Assembly (NCBI GenBank): GCA_017506865.1
Contig: JAFCMP010000045.1
Span: 124,001 to 188,000 of the forward strand
DNA: 64,000 bases
Direction of reading: 5' to 3'
Origin: Tribonema minus
Taxonomy: Eukaryota > Sar > Xanthophyceae > Tribonematales > Tribonemataceae
This document shows positions 35,761 through 46,301 of the stretch, one piece after another (position 1 is the stretch's first letter; each line of letters begins with the position of its first letter). The notes beneath the pieces are model-generated. The model was not told where the DNA came from. It searched no databases and worked only from the letters and a program-made list of their open reading frames with translations. Both the position numbers and the translations under genes were made by a program.

Positions 35761-37696
35761 AAACGAGGGGGGGGTGTGGGGAAGGAGGGGGGTGACAGAG
35801 GGGTGTGTTGGGACGGGGGGGGTGGGGGGGGGGGGGGCTGTGGATTGTGACACATGTCCCTGCGTCGTTCGTGCAGTTGCAAGGCAGCGTGAAAGGGGTG
35901 TGTTGGGGGGGGGGGGGAGGGGAAGGAGGGGGGAGAGGGCACCATGCATGCAGGAGGTGGGGAGAAGGTGTTCCTCAAGGCCATGTGCAGCGCAGCAGGC
36001 TTGATGTCAGTATTTGCTAATAGTATGGTATGGTACATACGTTCAGGTATGTATGGCATGTTGACCCCATATGCCGACGGGTCGACGCGCATGCGGCACG
36101 TCCGGCGCGATACGGTGCCTGTGATGCGACATGCATGCAACACGGCATGCAAGGACGCGACACGCACGGCACAGCACGCACACAGCCACAACGCCGCGCC
36201 TATTGCCGAGGATGCATGCACCATTTGTGCATTCCATCAACATCATTTGGCACGAGGCGTACAGTTGCATTTGGTGTGTGATCCACTGCATCCGCGTGGC
36301 CAGCGCATGTTCATGTTATCGCAGCAGCAAGCACCGAGATAACTGACAGCGCAGCTGGTGACATTGACATCAAATATGCACTGGAGCGTGAACTGCTGCG
36401 GCTGAAAGCGGACGTGGCAGGGCGCGTCACCTGTCCCCGAGGCCGGTCTGTTTGGTTTGTTGCGCCGTGACGCTGCAGCTTTGCACCACAACACAGCCAT
36501 GGCGGCACTCAGGTATGCCTCCTTCGTGTCGGCCTGTGCCTGAGTGCCGACATCACTTACAATGACATGCATGGCAGATTACACAGTCATAATAGTGCGA
36601 GCGTCATCTTGATGCCTCTTGCACTTTTGGCACCATGCATTCCAGCAAGGCAACTTTTGAAGAATGAAGAATTGTAACAGCAAACCTTTAAGAGCGAAGC
36701 CAATATGGGCATAAGGTGATGTGCTCATCATACTTTGGGTTTGGTTAGCGTACATGTTTCCAAGTTGAGTGAGGGCCCTGTGCCATTGTCCGACACTTGG
36801 CGCGCGTAGCGCTGATCACGCTTCTTGCCAAGTGACTGAAGGGCCTGCCAGGTTCAATGCAGTCCTGGACGGTCCTGGACACAGCCGTGCCAAACCCTGG
36901 AGGCAAATGTAGCCCATCGGTGTTCAACTTGTTCAATCATTGTTTAAGGCACCACTGCTGCCTCCAGTGGCACTTGTGACCAGGGTGAGCCATATTGGCC
37001 ACACGAAGCGAGTGCCAGATTGTCGTCGTTGAAGTCATCATCAACACCTTCATGAGCATAATGTCCATGTACGGCGCTGATGTGATTGGCTTGTTTTGCG
37101 CTTCATGCACCTGTGGACAGCAGAAGATGACAACGGTCTCAGCAGGGCAATTTTGGATCCAAAGGGGCTGTTTCAGTGATGTTGACATTACAGTTGCTCA
37201 TGCATTCCCCTACCTGTGCGGCTGCACATTTTCAAAGTATCTCATCATCTCGACTATAGGATACTTCTATGTGGGAGCAACATATGGCCCGCGCACTGCT
37301 TTATGGCCGAGGCACACACAGCCTGAAGGTCGCCAATTGGAGTGCTGGCATTGCAGTGTTGGACAATACCTGAGCGGTGCACGGATTTCTTGAATGATGG
37401 CAAGGCCAGCATATGTTACATGTGTCGCGCAGGCACCGAAGTTCGCCATCACCTCAGACCTTCAGAGCACGTTGGCTCAAGATGACTCACGGAGATGCAA
37501 GCGGTGATTGGCACCATGAACGGCATCGCCACGGTGCACTGCCCGCGACAACCACTTGCAGCAAACCATTTGTCATGTTGCCTGTACAAGTGTGCAATGC
37601 CCTTTAGCAGATGTGTGCTCAGCAGAGAAGGCTTGCCGTTTCTGAGCATGACGTATGACGCAAACTGTCGTCGCTGTCAGTGCAGCGATAGAGCAC
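35761..37696. other. No gene recognised; possible decayed transposase
   Basis: Only weak protein-like traces are seen. The plus strand at 36360–36460 reads DIDIKYALERELLRLKADVA. The minus strand at 37188–36745 is nearly open across one stop and includes LHLPPGFGTAVSRTVQDCI. The latter faintly recalls a transposase, but I would not name it. Confidence 0.3.
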
Positions 37697-37815
37697 CTGT
37701 ACTTTTTATTAATTCTCGCTCAGGGCGCGAAAAAGCGCAGATGAATGGTGTGTAAGCTTGCTGTACGGAATCTACATGTCATATGTCGGTTCGAAAGTGC
37801 CTCAATCACAACCAC
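37697..37815 (-). mobile_element. LINE 3'-end fragment 3
   Basis: It carries the terminal GTACTTTTTATTAATTCTCGC, then the shared 'aagcttgctgtacggaatct'. The rest of the element is absent. Confidence 0.8.
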
Positions 37816-39789
37816 TGTACATGCCCCAAGTTGATCGGTGCACTGCCTCACCTAGCTAATAGCGCTAAGGTTGAGTTCTGCATTTGTTGTGCACCTGTCT
37901 GTGCTGGTGACATGAACAAACTGGTGCACATGTTCCACTGGCAGCGCTGACACTCAGAGGTTGAAACAAGTAACATTTCAGTATGGTTCGATACAAGTAC
38001 CTACTCTGGCGATCACTTACTGCAGGGAGAGGAGGCATTGTCCATTGATGGCCATTGCCCAGACACTCCGTGTCTTCTGAAAATACTCTACCCCGCTGCA
38101 GCATGGCCAATGGTGCACCCTGTCCAGGCACGGTTAATGCTCTGCCCTGCACCTCCTCAGCAGCAGTAGACAACCTGTTCTACGCCATTGAGGCCTAGCG
38201 CATGCGCACCTGCAGTTGCTGCGGCCACTACCATAGCTGATGTGGTTGCTTGCAGTGGGCAGTGAGGTGTAATATACCGCCTGCCAGTGCTGCCAGCAAA
38301 GTCGGCTGCGCTAGCATCTGCTGATGTGCCTGTGCGGCCGCCTGCTCATCCAGCTGCGGCGCTGCCATTGCGGCTGATGATGCTGCTTGCAAGTGGGCTG
38401 AGGATGACACCGCCTGCCGCCGCAAGGTCAGTCGCACTGCCATCCTGCTCAGGTGCTTGTGTGACAGCTAGCTCCTTTGTCCTGATGCGTTGCTGCTGCT
38501 GTAATCACGGCTGATGTTGCCACTTGCAGTGGTTACTGTGGCCCGTCGCCTGCTTCTGCCACGGTTCGTTGCGCTGCCATCTGCTGTGTGCCAAGTTGCT
38601 CGGAGCGCAGCGGCGGCGCACCAGCAGCAGGACGCGGCGGCTAACTAGCAAGAGGACGACTGCTTCAGCTAAAGCAACGTTTCCTGGATGCCTTGGAGCA
38701 GTTGGGTTCTGATGTACTTGTTTATTTTCATCAATGTTCAATGCACAAGCTATATCCGCTTCTGAACCCGTTTGATTTTGAGCCAGTTCTGCAGTGTCGT
38801 GTCCGATGCCAAAAAAGTAGTCCCGGGGCCCAGTGCTCTGGCTTTAAAGTGCTGTCCCCGTAGCCCCAACGACGACTCGTTACTGGTTTCTAAACAGCCG
38901 TTGGTTTCTTTTCCCTGACCTCCAACCAGAGGCATCTCATCAAGGCATATCTCAGATTGTCAGTATGCCACTGTTCCAGAGGCTGTCGCCAAGTCAATTG
39001 ACGGCAGTCTGCTGCGTGCTTGCTCACTGCCCGATTTGACAGCATGCAGCTCTGCACTGCAAGCTCAGGTTCGTACATATGTTGAATTATGGCTCAAGAA
39101 TACAGCTTCAGCCGGCCAGGTCAGTTGCGGCAGGATCAATTGGCAAGTACCAGCTCTGGACGTTCATCGCTGATGGGTCGCCAAGTCAACTGGCCACAAT
39201 CTGCTGCATATCTGCATGTCACCTTAATCACCAGTATTGTGCTCCCCCTGCTAAGTAGTCGAGTAGCATTACCTTGTATTTGCCTGCAGCAGCCCATCGT
39301 CGCAACAGCTAGGTGCACCGACCTCCTGCTGTGTTATGCGAGGCCACTAGCTACGGCGTTCTGAGCATTAGGGCTGCCCCAGACTGCATCACAACGCAAG
39401 TCAAAGTTTGCTGTGCAGTTGAGCATCATCGGATGGACGATGTGTCACCTCACAAATACTTCCGAGCCAGGACTGGACTCGCCCTTATTCACGCTGATTG
39501 AAGCGAGAGAGCTGGCTTCTCTGCACGCTGTCCGCATCAGTGTGTGCAGCAGCAGCACCGCACGCTTGTCCGGCGTGTCACGTTCCTGTTCCGGCAGCGG
39601 CGCAGTCGGGCGTTGACAGCAAGCAGCAACTGTGATCGAGTGCGGGGCTGGCTTTTCCCGGTCGGTCCGTCGGTGCCTGGAGAGCTAATGGTGCAACTAC
39701 GCAGAACTGTCATAATCAAAGTAAGTTGCAGTTGCAGTTGCAGTTGGCTCTCTTGTTCTGGAACAGTGCGACTCCGCGCCACATGACCA
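37816..39789. other. No gene recognised
   Basis: Nothing conserved is seen. 'gtcgccaagtcaaytg' recurs at 38988 and 39178, a weak local duplication of about 190 bp spacing. Confidence 0.4.
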
Positions 39790-40315
39790 GCAGCTGAGCG
39801 AGCATTTGCGCTCGCCACTGTGCGTGCAAGAGGCTGAAGCAGTGCATGGGCATCGAATGAGGAGCGCCGTTGCTTGTTACGAGAGCTTTCATAGCGGGGA
39901 TGGGGGGGGCATGGTGGCTGGCGTGGTGGTGACGGCAAGCCAGGTACCGACGGCACAGCTCACATCGTTCATGGAAGAGATTCGATCAGCCTTCAATGAT
40001 GCAAGCTACAACGACTCGTGGTCAGCTTGCCAGATGCATTGAGATCTCGTCGTGAGGGGTCGAGGCTTTACACCTGGCGTGGGTGTTCACCAGCTGAGAT
40101 CTCCGATTGTTGTCGCAGTTGTGCTGAAAACCAAGCCGATGTAGCCTGGAGACTTCTCTGCCAGGTGCGACAAACAGCGCAGTACCTGCAGCACGAAGTG
40201 CGCTTGGGCATGTCAAGTGATACCACGACGCTTGTGTTCTGCGTCGTGAGCCAGATATGTGTGCGGCACCCAGCTGGGCTGGACCTCACCCACACTCAGT
40301 CTGATGGCACATAAT
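39790..40315 (+). pseudogene. Decayed relative of the SET-like gene, plus strand
   Basis: It parallels 42150–42730 of the intact gene: 'aggctgaagcagtgcat', then VAGVVVTASQVPTAQL (against VAGVLVTARQVPTEQL), and near the end LGMSSDTTTLVFCVVSQICV. The middle of the domain is deleted and the frame is broken. An inverted sister copy abuts it at about 40320. Confidence 0.8.
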
Positions 40316-40321
40316 CTCCAG

Positions 40322-40805
40322 GCTGCAGTGGCTTGGTGATCACCACGCGTGCAACAACGATTGGAGACCTCAATGTTGGTGAACCCAACGCCGGGTGGAA
40401 TGGCGAAAGCATGTCCTTGCCAGTGGCCGAGTTCTCAGTGGCAACCTAGGAGCTCCTGCAGACGTGCGCCAAGCTTCCAGCTGCCATGAACGTACTTGAG
40501 GGAGGGCAAGTCCGGCTTGACCCTCACAAAGTGATCCCAATGCATCTGACAAGCTGAGCACGAGTCGTTTTAGCTTGTGGCAACAAAGCTTGGCCGAAGC
40601 TCTTCCATGGAAGACGCGAGCTCTGCCGTCGGTACCTGGCTTGCCGTCACCACCACGCCAGCCACCGGGAGCGCCCATCCCCGCTGCAAGGGCTCTTGTG
40701 CCAAGCAGCGGCGCTCCTCGTCGACGCCGATGCACTGCTTTAGCCCCTTTTTTGCGCCGCTGGTGGGCCGATGCTCGCTCTGCTGCTTGTCGTGACACTT
40801 TCGCG
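40322..40805 (-). pseudogene. Decayed relative of the SET-like gene, minus strand
   Basis: Read on the minus strand it follows the intact gene from 'aagcagtgcatcggcgtcg' through VAGVVVTASQVPTAEL to the segment matching LRLKPSVPALKSV and 'gtggtgatcaccaagcc'. It retains the middle block that its plus-strand neighbour lacks, but the frame is broken. The two copies meet tail to tail, sharing 'ttggtgatcaccacgcg'. Confidence 0.8.
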
Positions 40806-40828
40806 CAGTGCAATGCCAACGAAGAAGC

Positions 40829-40945
40829 TTTGTACTTTTTAATAATTCTCGCTCAGGGCGCGAAAAAGCCCAGATGATGGTCTAACTTGATGCTGCTGTA
40901 CGGAATCTGCATGTCGTGTGACTTCTGAAAGTGTCAACGACAAAC
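40829..40945 (-). mobile_element. LINE 3'-end fragment 4
   Basis: The fragment has GTACTTTTTAATAATTCTCGC and 'ctgtacggaatctgcatgtcgtg'. It abuts the upstream end of the inverted SET-like pseudogene. Confidence 0.8.
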
Positions 40946-41620
40946 TTCGTGCATGCTGTACACCATGCCAAGCCCTGTTACAAGATTGTTGATCGATTGA
41001 TTCACTCGAAGAGGTTCATTGACAGACTATATAGTCAGCAGCACACACGGAGTGTGCACCCAACATGCGCAGCAGCAGAAAGCACACAATGTATGTGGCA
41101 CCACGAAAAACTTCTCAGCAAGCACACGCAGCCTGTTGCTGTACTCAATATCCGCGAGCCTGCCTGCCTGCCTGGGTTCCGCGTTTATGGCGATGTGGTT
41201 GCGATCTGGAATTGATGAGCTGGTTTCTCAAGCTGATTGAGCCAGACATCATCATTTAACCGCCTTTGTGAGTGAAGTCAAACAGTTTGCAACTTGTTGC
41301 AAACAGTTTGCAACTTGAACAATCTGAAAGTTCTTGCGCATGCCGGATCGAGCTAGAACCCGCCCGTCGGACGAGTTCCGCGTTGATGGCGGTGTGATGG
41401 TGACATTCAAATGACAAGCTGGAAGCTGGTCACTTGAGGAATCACCTTGAGCTAGATCACTTTCCTTATGAACGCAAAGTTCAAGTTTTAAGTTGCAGTT
41501 TTCGAAATCGACAAAGCAAGACACCGACGGCGGCCTCTTGAGGAGAGGATAGCAACCACAAGCTGAGCCTGTGAGCCCACACAAGCCTGGTAAATAATCA
41601 CAGCTGGCGCATACACACTC

Positions 41621-42775
41621 GTGCTTGACGAGATGAAACGTGGGGAAGCTGGCGACCGAGACGCTCTGGGTGTTGGGGAAGGTCCTGCGGCAGGCACAAA
41701 GCGGAAGGATCGCCAGGACGTCGACAGCGACGGCAACGAGGCACCTAATGTATGCCAAAGGCCCTCCACGCCTGAGATACGCAGCAGAGCCGCCGAAGCA
41801 GATGCTGCTGCGGCAGCAGATGCGGCAGCGACGGAGGCGGCTGCAGCGGCGGCAGCGGCAGCAGGACTACCCGCCCCAGGCTCCTCAGCACCCTTCGCTC
41901 TAGGGCCGCTGCCTTTTTTCCTTGAGGAGTACATCAACACAGCACCAGGTTCATGGAGCGACGCACCGTACCTGTCTGCAACAGGTGCTGTAGCCGCCCC
42001 GGCGCTGCCACCAATCGCAATGGCACCTCCAGCCGTTCCACCCCCAGCCATGGCACCGTTCGCTTTTCCGCCTGCATCTGCACTATTGTCGGCAGCAATG
42101 ATGTCGCCTCAACTACCTGACGGACAAGCGGCAGAGCGAGCATCACGCCAACGAATGGCGCAAGCAAGGAGGCTGAAGCAGTGCATCCGTGTCCACGAGG
42201 GCCAATGCTTTGCAAGAGAGCCGTTGCAGCGGGGATGGGCGTTTCCGGTGGCTGGCGTCCTGGTGACAGCAAGACAGGTACCAACGGAGCAACTTCCATC
42301 ATTTATGGCGGAATCTCGTTCAAGCTTGGTAGCCACGAGCTACGACAGCACGTGGTCCTCCTGCGACATGGATGAATTTAAAATTGTGAGACTGAAGCCC
42401 AGCGTGCCGGCCCTCAAGTCGGTCAGCGGCTGTTGGAAGCGCGGCGCACGCCTGCGGGAGGTTGCGGATGAGGGCTCGGCCAACTGCGAGGTTGTGCCCT
42501 CTCCGTTCCACCCAGCGCGGGGCTCGCCTTCATCCAGGTCTCCGATCGTTGCCGCGCTGGTGGTGATCACCAAGCCGGTGCAGCCTGGAGAGCTTCTCTG
42601 CAAGGTGGGCCTAACATCACAGGACCCGCTGCTCGGCGTGCGCTTGGGTATGTCACCCGCGACAACGGAGCTGGTCTTCTGCGTCATGCGCCAGATGCGC
42701 GCGCGGCACCCTGCTGGGCTGCCCCTCGACCACCGTGATGGCGCGTGCATGTACAAGTTCTGGGTGGACGTGTGA
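41621..42775 (+). CDS. Intact single-exon gene, 384 residues, weak SET-domain resemblance
   Basis: This is an uninterrupted frame from ATG 41621 to TGA 42773–42775. Residues about 1–55 are charged, 58–90 are an Ala-rich run, and 120–165 are Pro/Ala-rich. A folded region follows from about 205: WAFPVAGVLVTARQVPTEQL, then GARLREVADEGSANCEVV, then IVAALVVITKPVQPGELL. The order of the last two blocks recalls the SET methyltransferase motifs (R-F-x-N-H-S-C-x-P-N-C and I-x-x-G-E-E-L). The catalytic Asn-His-Ser is replaced by Ala-Asp-Glu-Gly, so if the resemblance is real the enzyme is probably inactive. No intron is visible, unlike the other genes here. Two decayed relatives lie just upstream. It could be a transposon-borne or retroposed gene. 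Confidence 0.6.
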   Translation: MLDEMKRGEAGDRDALGVGEGPAAGTKRKDRQDVDSDGNEAPNVCQRPSTPEIRSRAAEADAAAAADAAATEAAAAAAAAAGLPAPGSSAPFALGPLPFFLEEYINTAPGSWSDAPYLSATGAVAAPALPPIAMAPPAVPPPAMAPFAFPPASALLSAAMMSPQLPDGQAAERASRQRMAQARRLKQCIRVHEGQCFAREPLQRGWAFPVAGVLVTARQVPTEQLPSFMAESRSSLVATSYDSTWSSCDMDEFKIVRLKPSVPALKSVSGCWKRGARLREVADEGSANCEVVPSPFHPARGSPSSRSPIVAALVVITKPVQPGELLCKVGLTSQDPLLGVRLGMSPATTELVFCVMRQMRARHPAGLPLDHRDGACMYKFWVDV

Positions 42776-44061
42776 CGGACGCACAGGCACGGGGGGGCAT
42801 GCAGTCAAGCTGCGCGGTGAGCTGCCGCTTCTGGCCTCATATGGGCTGAGAGGTGACAACTGTGAGGGGGCGCGAGCAGCTTCGCTACACTTGCAGCTTC
42901 GGGCTTGGCATGGTGGCGGTTGCGGCGTGCTGCTTGGAGGGCGCTGGAGAGATTTTCTGCTGGCGGAGGCAAGCTGCAGGGCTAGCAGAAGTGCACACGG
43001 CGACGTCTTGCACAAAACAGAGGTAAACAAGGGGGTCTGTTATGCGATTGCAGTGCACATGTGAGGAGGGGGGAGGGGCATGATGCAGTGCTCAGGGGCT
43101 TGAGCTATGAAGTGCGCTACGAGGCGATACACAAGCTTGTAGAACCGCAACATGTTGGGTTCATAGAGCACAGAGGGGCATTACGGAGTGTCTGGCAGTC
43201 GCACACAGGCGTGCTGCCATGGACCAACGTATGCTGCCGCCAGTGTATGACCAGTGCGCCGTGTGTGTGTAGCGTAGGAGTTGTGATTGACTCAATGGCG
43301 CTCCAAGCTGTGTGTGCCTTTTTTGGCCAAGATACAGGGGGGGTGATGGACGTGCGATTGTGCAAACGTGGCTGATAGTAGTACTGCCGAGGCGCAAGTT
43401 GTGGTGTTCACACCGCTGCGCCAGTGCACTTTTGCATTGGCAGCCTGCATCTAGCACACGCTGCCAATTAAGAGGCTCAAGAGCATTTGCGCAAGAGTGT
43501 CGGACGTGTGTGGCTCGATCTGTTGGTGGGCTGTATATGTTACACTGCAAAGCACGATATGTTGCAAGGCGTCAACCACTGCTGCCTGCGTTTGCGTTGT
43601 TGGGCATGCTATTAAGTCCTGCCACGGAAATTGTGCGTGATTTCTGCTGCTGGCCACGCATTGGGGTGCAGCCTATTGCTTTCATGTTGTGCGTGTGCTC
43701 GCGTTTGTGTCTTGACATCACAAGCACGTGTGTGATCTTCATGTGCGCGCAACGCTGGAGTGAGTGTCTCCAGTTAGATGCAATTTGCCATGATGTCAAA
43801 AGCCGGCTCGCCGGAACTGACGTGGCAATCTGACACAATGCATAATGTCAGCCAAGCATCCAGGTGAGCTGGGGCTGGTGATCACATGCTTTTTGAGGTC
43901 AGGCAACACACTGCATTGACACCTGTACCCCACAGAGTCGCTGCAAGTCGCCTACAGATAACTGCTTGCGGGGAATGATGCCTGCTATTTGCAAGAATTG
44001 ACTTGTATTACAGCCGCGTGCAGACGATTTTTGAACGCGTGCAGATGATGTCTAGATTTTC
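42776..44061. other. No gene recognised
   Basis: No conserved segment, repeat family or clear RNA gene is seen on either strand. Confidence 0.4.
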
Positions 44062-44115
44062 TTGTACTTTATTAACTTTGCTTCGCAAGGGGCGCGAAAA
44101 GCCCTCTCTTTGGAT
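44062..44115 (-). mobile_element. LINE 3'-end fragment 5, diverged
   Basis: It has 'cttgtactttattaactttgcttcgcaagg', then GGCGCGAAAAGCCC. It is the shortest and most diverged of the seven LINE 3' ends, in the same orientation as all the others. Confidence 0.6.
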
Positions 44116-44152
44116 GTGCACTCAATGCAACATTCCTTCTCCGAAGAGAGAC

Positions 44153-45388
44153 TCAAACGCAAACAGGCTTCCCCCTCTTCACACTACCACCAACACCCCA
44201 CAACCAAACCCTACTTAGGGTTGCCCAGCCGTGAGGCACACTTGTCCCGTCTTGAAAAAGATTTATGCAGGCCTGGGTCGCCTTTGACAGCGCCCAGAAC
44301 TGAGGACCATGCTGACACGTCTGAATCACGCCTCTAGGCAAAATGATCACTGGGCACCAGGCACTGGTGCTAAGGGTATCAATGCTGTTGCTACAAAGAG
44401 TCCAACCCAACCCCAACAAACCCCACCCAAACCCCGATCGGTCCCCACTATCATGCTGCACCAAAGTGCCTAAGCTACTGCCTCTACACGACCAGACCCA
44501 CTTTGAGGCCTCCCGTGTCTCTGCCAAAATGCTCCTAACCGTGAACAGCTTTGTGCAGGCCTGGGCTACTGGTAGCAGCGCCCAGAACTGAGGACAATGG
44601 TCATGGATCACTAAGTGCCAGGCACTGGTGCTGCAAAGGCTGATGCTGTCACTCCAGCAAGCATATCTACTAAAACCCGCCCTTCTATTTGCTAGTGTTA
44701 CCCCCCCCGGTGTCCCCGGCCGCACACTGGAACCCCTGCTGCGAACTCCTTCCTCCTGCTGCTCCTGCTCCTGCTCCTCCGCGCCGCTCCCGCCAAGCAG
44801 CTGCCGCCGCCTGCCCCGTCGCCGCGCACAGGCGCCGCTCTCTAACCACATGCCTTGGACAACACTCCGCAGAGTTGTATGACTAACAATCAAGGGTGCC
44901 GCGAGGCCCCAAGATAGTGTCCTTGTGTCGGTTGTGGGTCGAAGGCGTGCGCCATCGCCGGCGGCAGGGACGGCGGCGAAAAGGCTCCGGTGTTCGACGG
45001 TGTGGTTGCAGGTGTTGGTGTTCGCGTTGATGATCTTGGCGCAGCAGGCAGCAGGCTTGACACTCGGTCGCTGCGTCGGCGTAGGCCACCAAGCAGGCGA
45101 AGCCGCCACCTGCCTGCGCCGTCGCCGCATCGCTGACCCTCCCCACGGACAAGACTCTGAAAGAGTGTGTGTAACAACAATCAAGGGTACCGCTAGGTCC
45201 CAAGATAGTGTCCAGATGTGAGGTGCTGGGGCAGCAAATGCGGTGTACGGCGGTAAGTGCTGGTGGAGGCAGCGCAGGTCCTTCATTGAATTACCTACTT
45301 CTAGACATGCCATGCTAGGCCCTGCTGCTGACTTCTTGACCACTCTGACGGCGAGTGCGGTCTTTGACAGGTAAGTTAACCGCAACAT
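44153..45388. repeat. Two direct duplications of about 290 bp; long open minus frame of unknown meaning
   Basis: 'gcgcccagaactgaggac' recurs at about 44290 and 44579, each followed by 'caggcactggtgct'. A second pair, 'aatcaagggt.ccgc.agg.cccaagatagtgtcc', recurs at about 44888 and 45179. The minus strand is open for 411 codons with internal repeats (TLSWDLAVPLIV and TLSWGLAAPLIV; GPQFWALSKATQAC and CPQFWALLPVAQAC). It matches no family I know. The openness may simply reflect composition. Confidence 0.5.
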
Positions 45389-46301
45389 TTCAAAGATTGC
45401 CCTACTTCAGAGTATGCTGATGCGTAGGGGTATGTCAATGCTCAGGCAGGTGATGAAGGAGCATCACGTTTTGCAGCTGATTTTGGACCAACAAATGCAT
45501 GCTTGTTGTGATGTGGTCTGGCGGTGCTGCATGCGCATGTACATGCACACACAGGCAAATCACATGATCCCACTGGCAGAGTGTGCAAATCGGTGATGCA
45601 ACCATCAGCACAGCACAAGATGATGTACCTTGACAGCCAGTGCAAATGCGTGCTTCAAATCCACACAGCACACTTGAGGGGAAAGAGAGAGCACCATTGA
45701 TCTCATGTTCACATTTATGGCACAGGGCCTAAACGTACGGGCGCACAAGGGGTGTGAAATCACCAACCGCGCAGTCAGCACTGCCAAGTAGTGCCGCGCA
45801 GCGTTAAGTGCCAAACACACGAGCCACGGGGGCGGCTATAAGGAAGACCAACAGTACTTCATCTTGGAGTATAGCACACCAGGGGGGCACCGATGCAGGC
45901 ACGCCAGTCGACGCAGAAAGAAGGGGGGAGGGGGGATGACAAGCCCCATTTTTAACCCTGCAATCCGTAACGGCCACCTGACTGTAACTGCAAAGTGCCA
46001 CGGCCCGGAGGCAAAACCCTGGAAGATACTTAAACCGGAGCTCCGCGCTGGCGCCGCGCGTGCGCCCGCTTGCGAGGCGGCGCAGCGCCAGCGCCAGAGT
46101 ATGCAACAGTGCTCAGCAACGCTAGCAGAGCGTCCCGGCGTGTACGAGCTCCCCCCGCCACAGGAAGCCGGTGGTGCACGCGGGTGGTGAGAGAGAGCCC
46201 GGTTTACAGATGAAGCTGGGGGGGGGGGGGGCGGCAGGCAGAGCGGAGGGATCGGGGGCGCTGCCAGTTCCGTGGAGGGTGCGTGGCGAAACGCTCGACG
46301 C
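45389..46301. other. Region downstream of the ABC transporter gene, no other gene
   Basis: It contains G/C-rich low-complexity stretches and the presumed 3' UTR of the ABCG gene just left of its stop codon. No clear AATAAA polyadenylation signal stands out. Confidence 0.4.

Noticed and set aside
36745-37188. Minus-strand reading resembling a piggyBac-type transposase
   Set aside because: Only a loose likeness around LPPGFGTAV; no acidic catalytic triad can be placed, and the frame contains a stop.
44153-45388. A 411-codon minus-strand open frame as a gene
   Set aside because: Internal repeats come from two DNA duplications, no motif or splice context is recognisable, and the plus strand is similarly open in pieces. 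It is kept only as a repeat.
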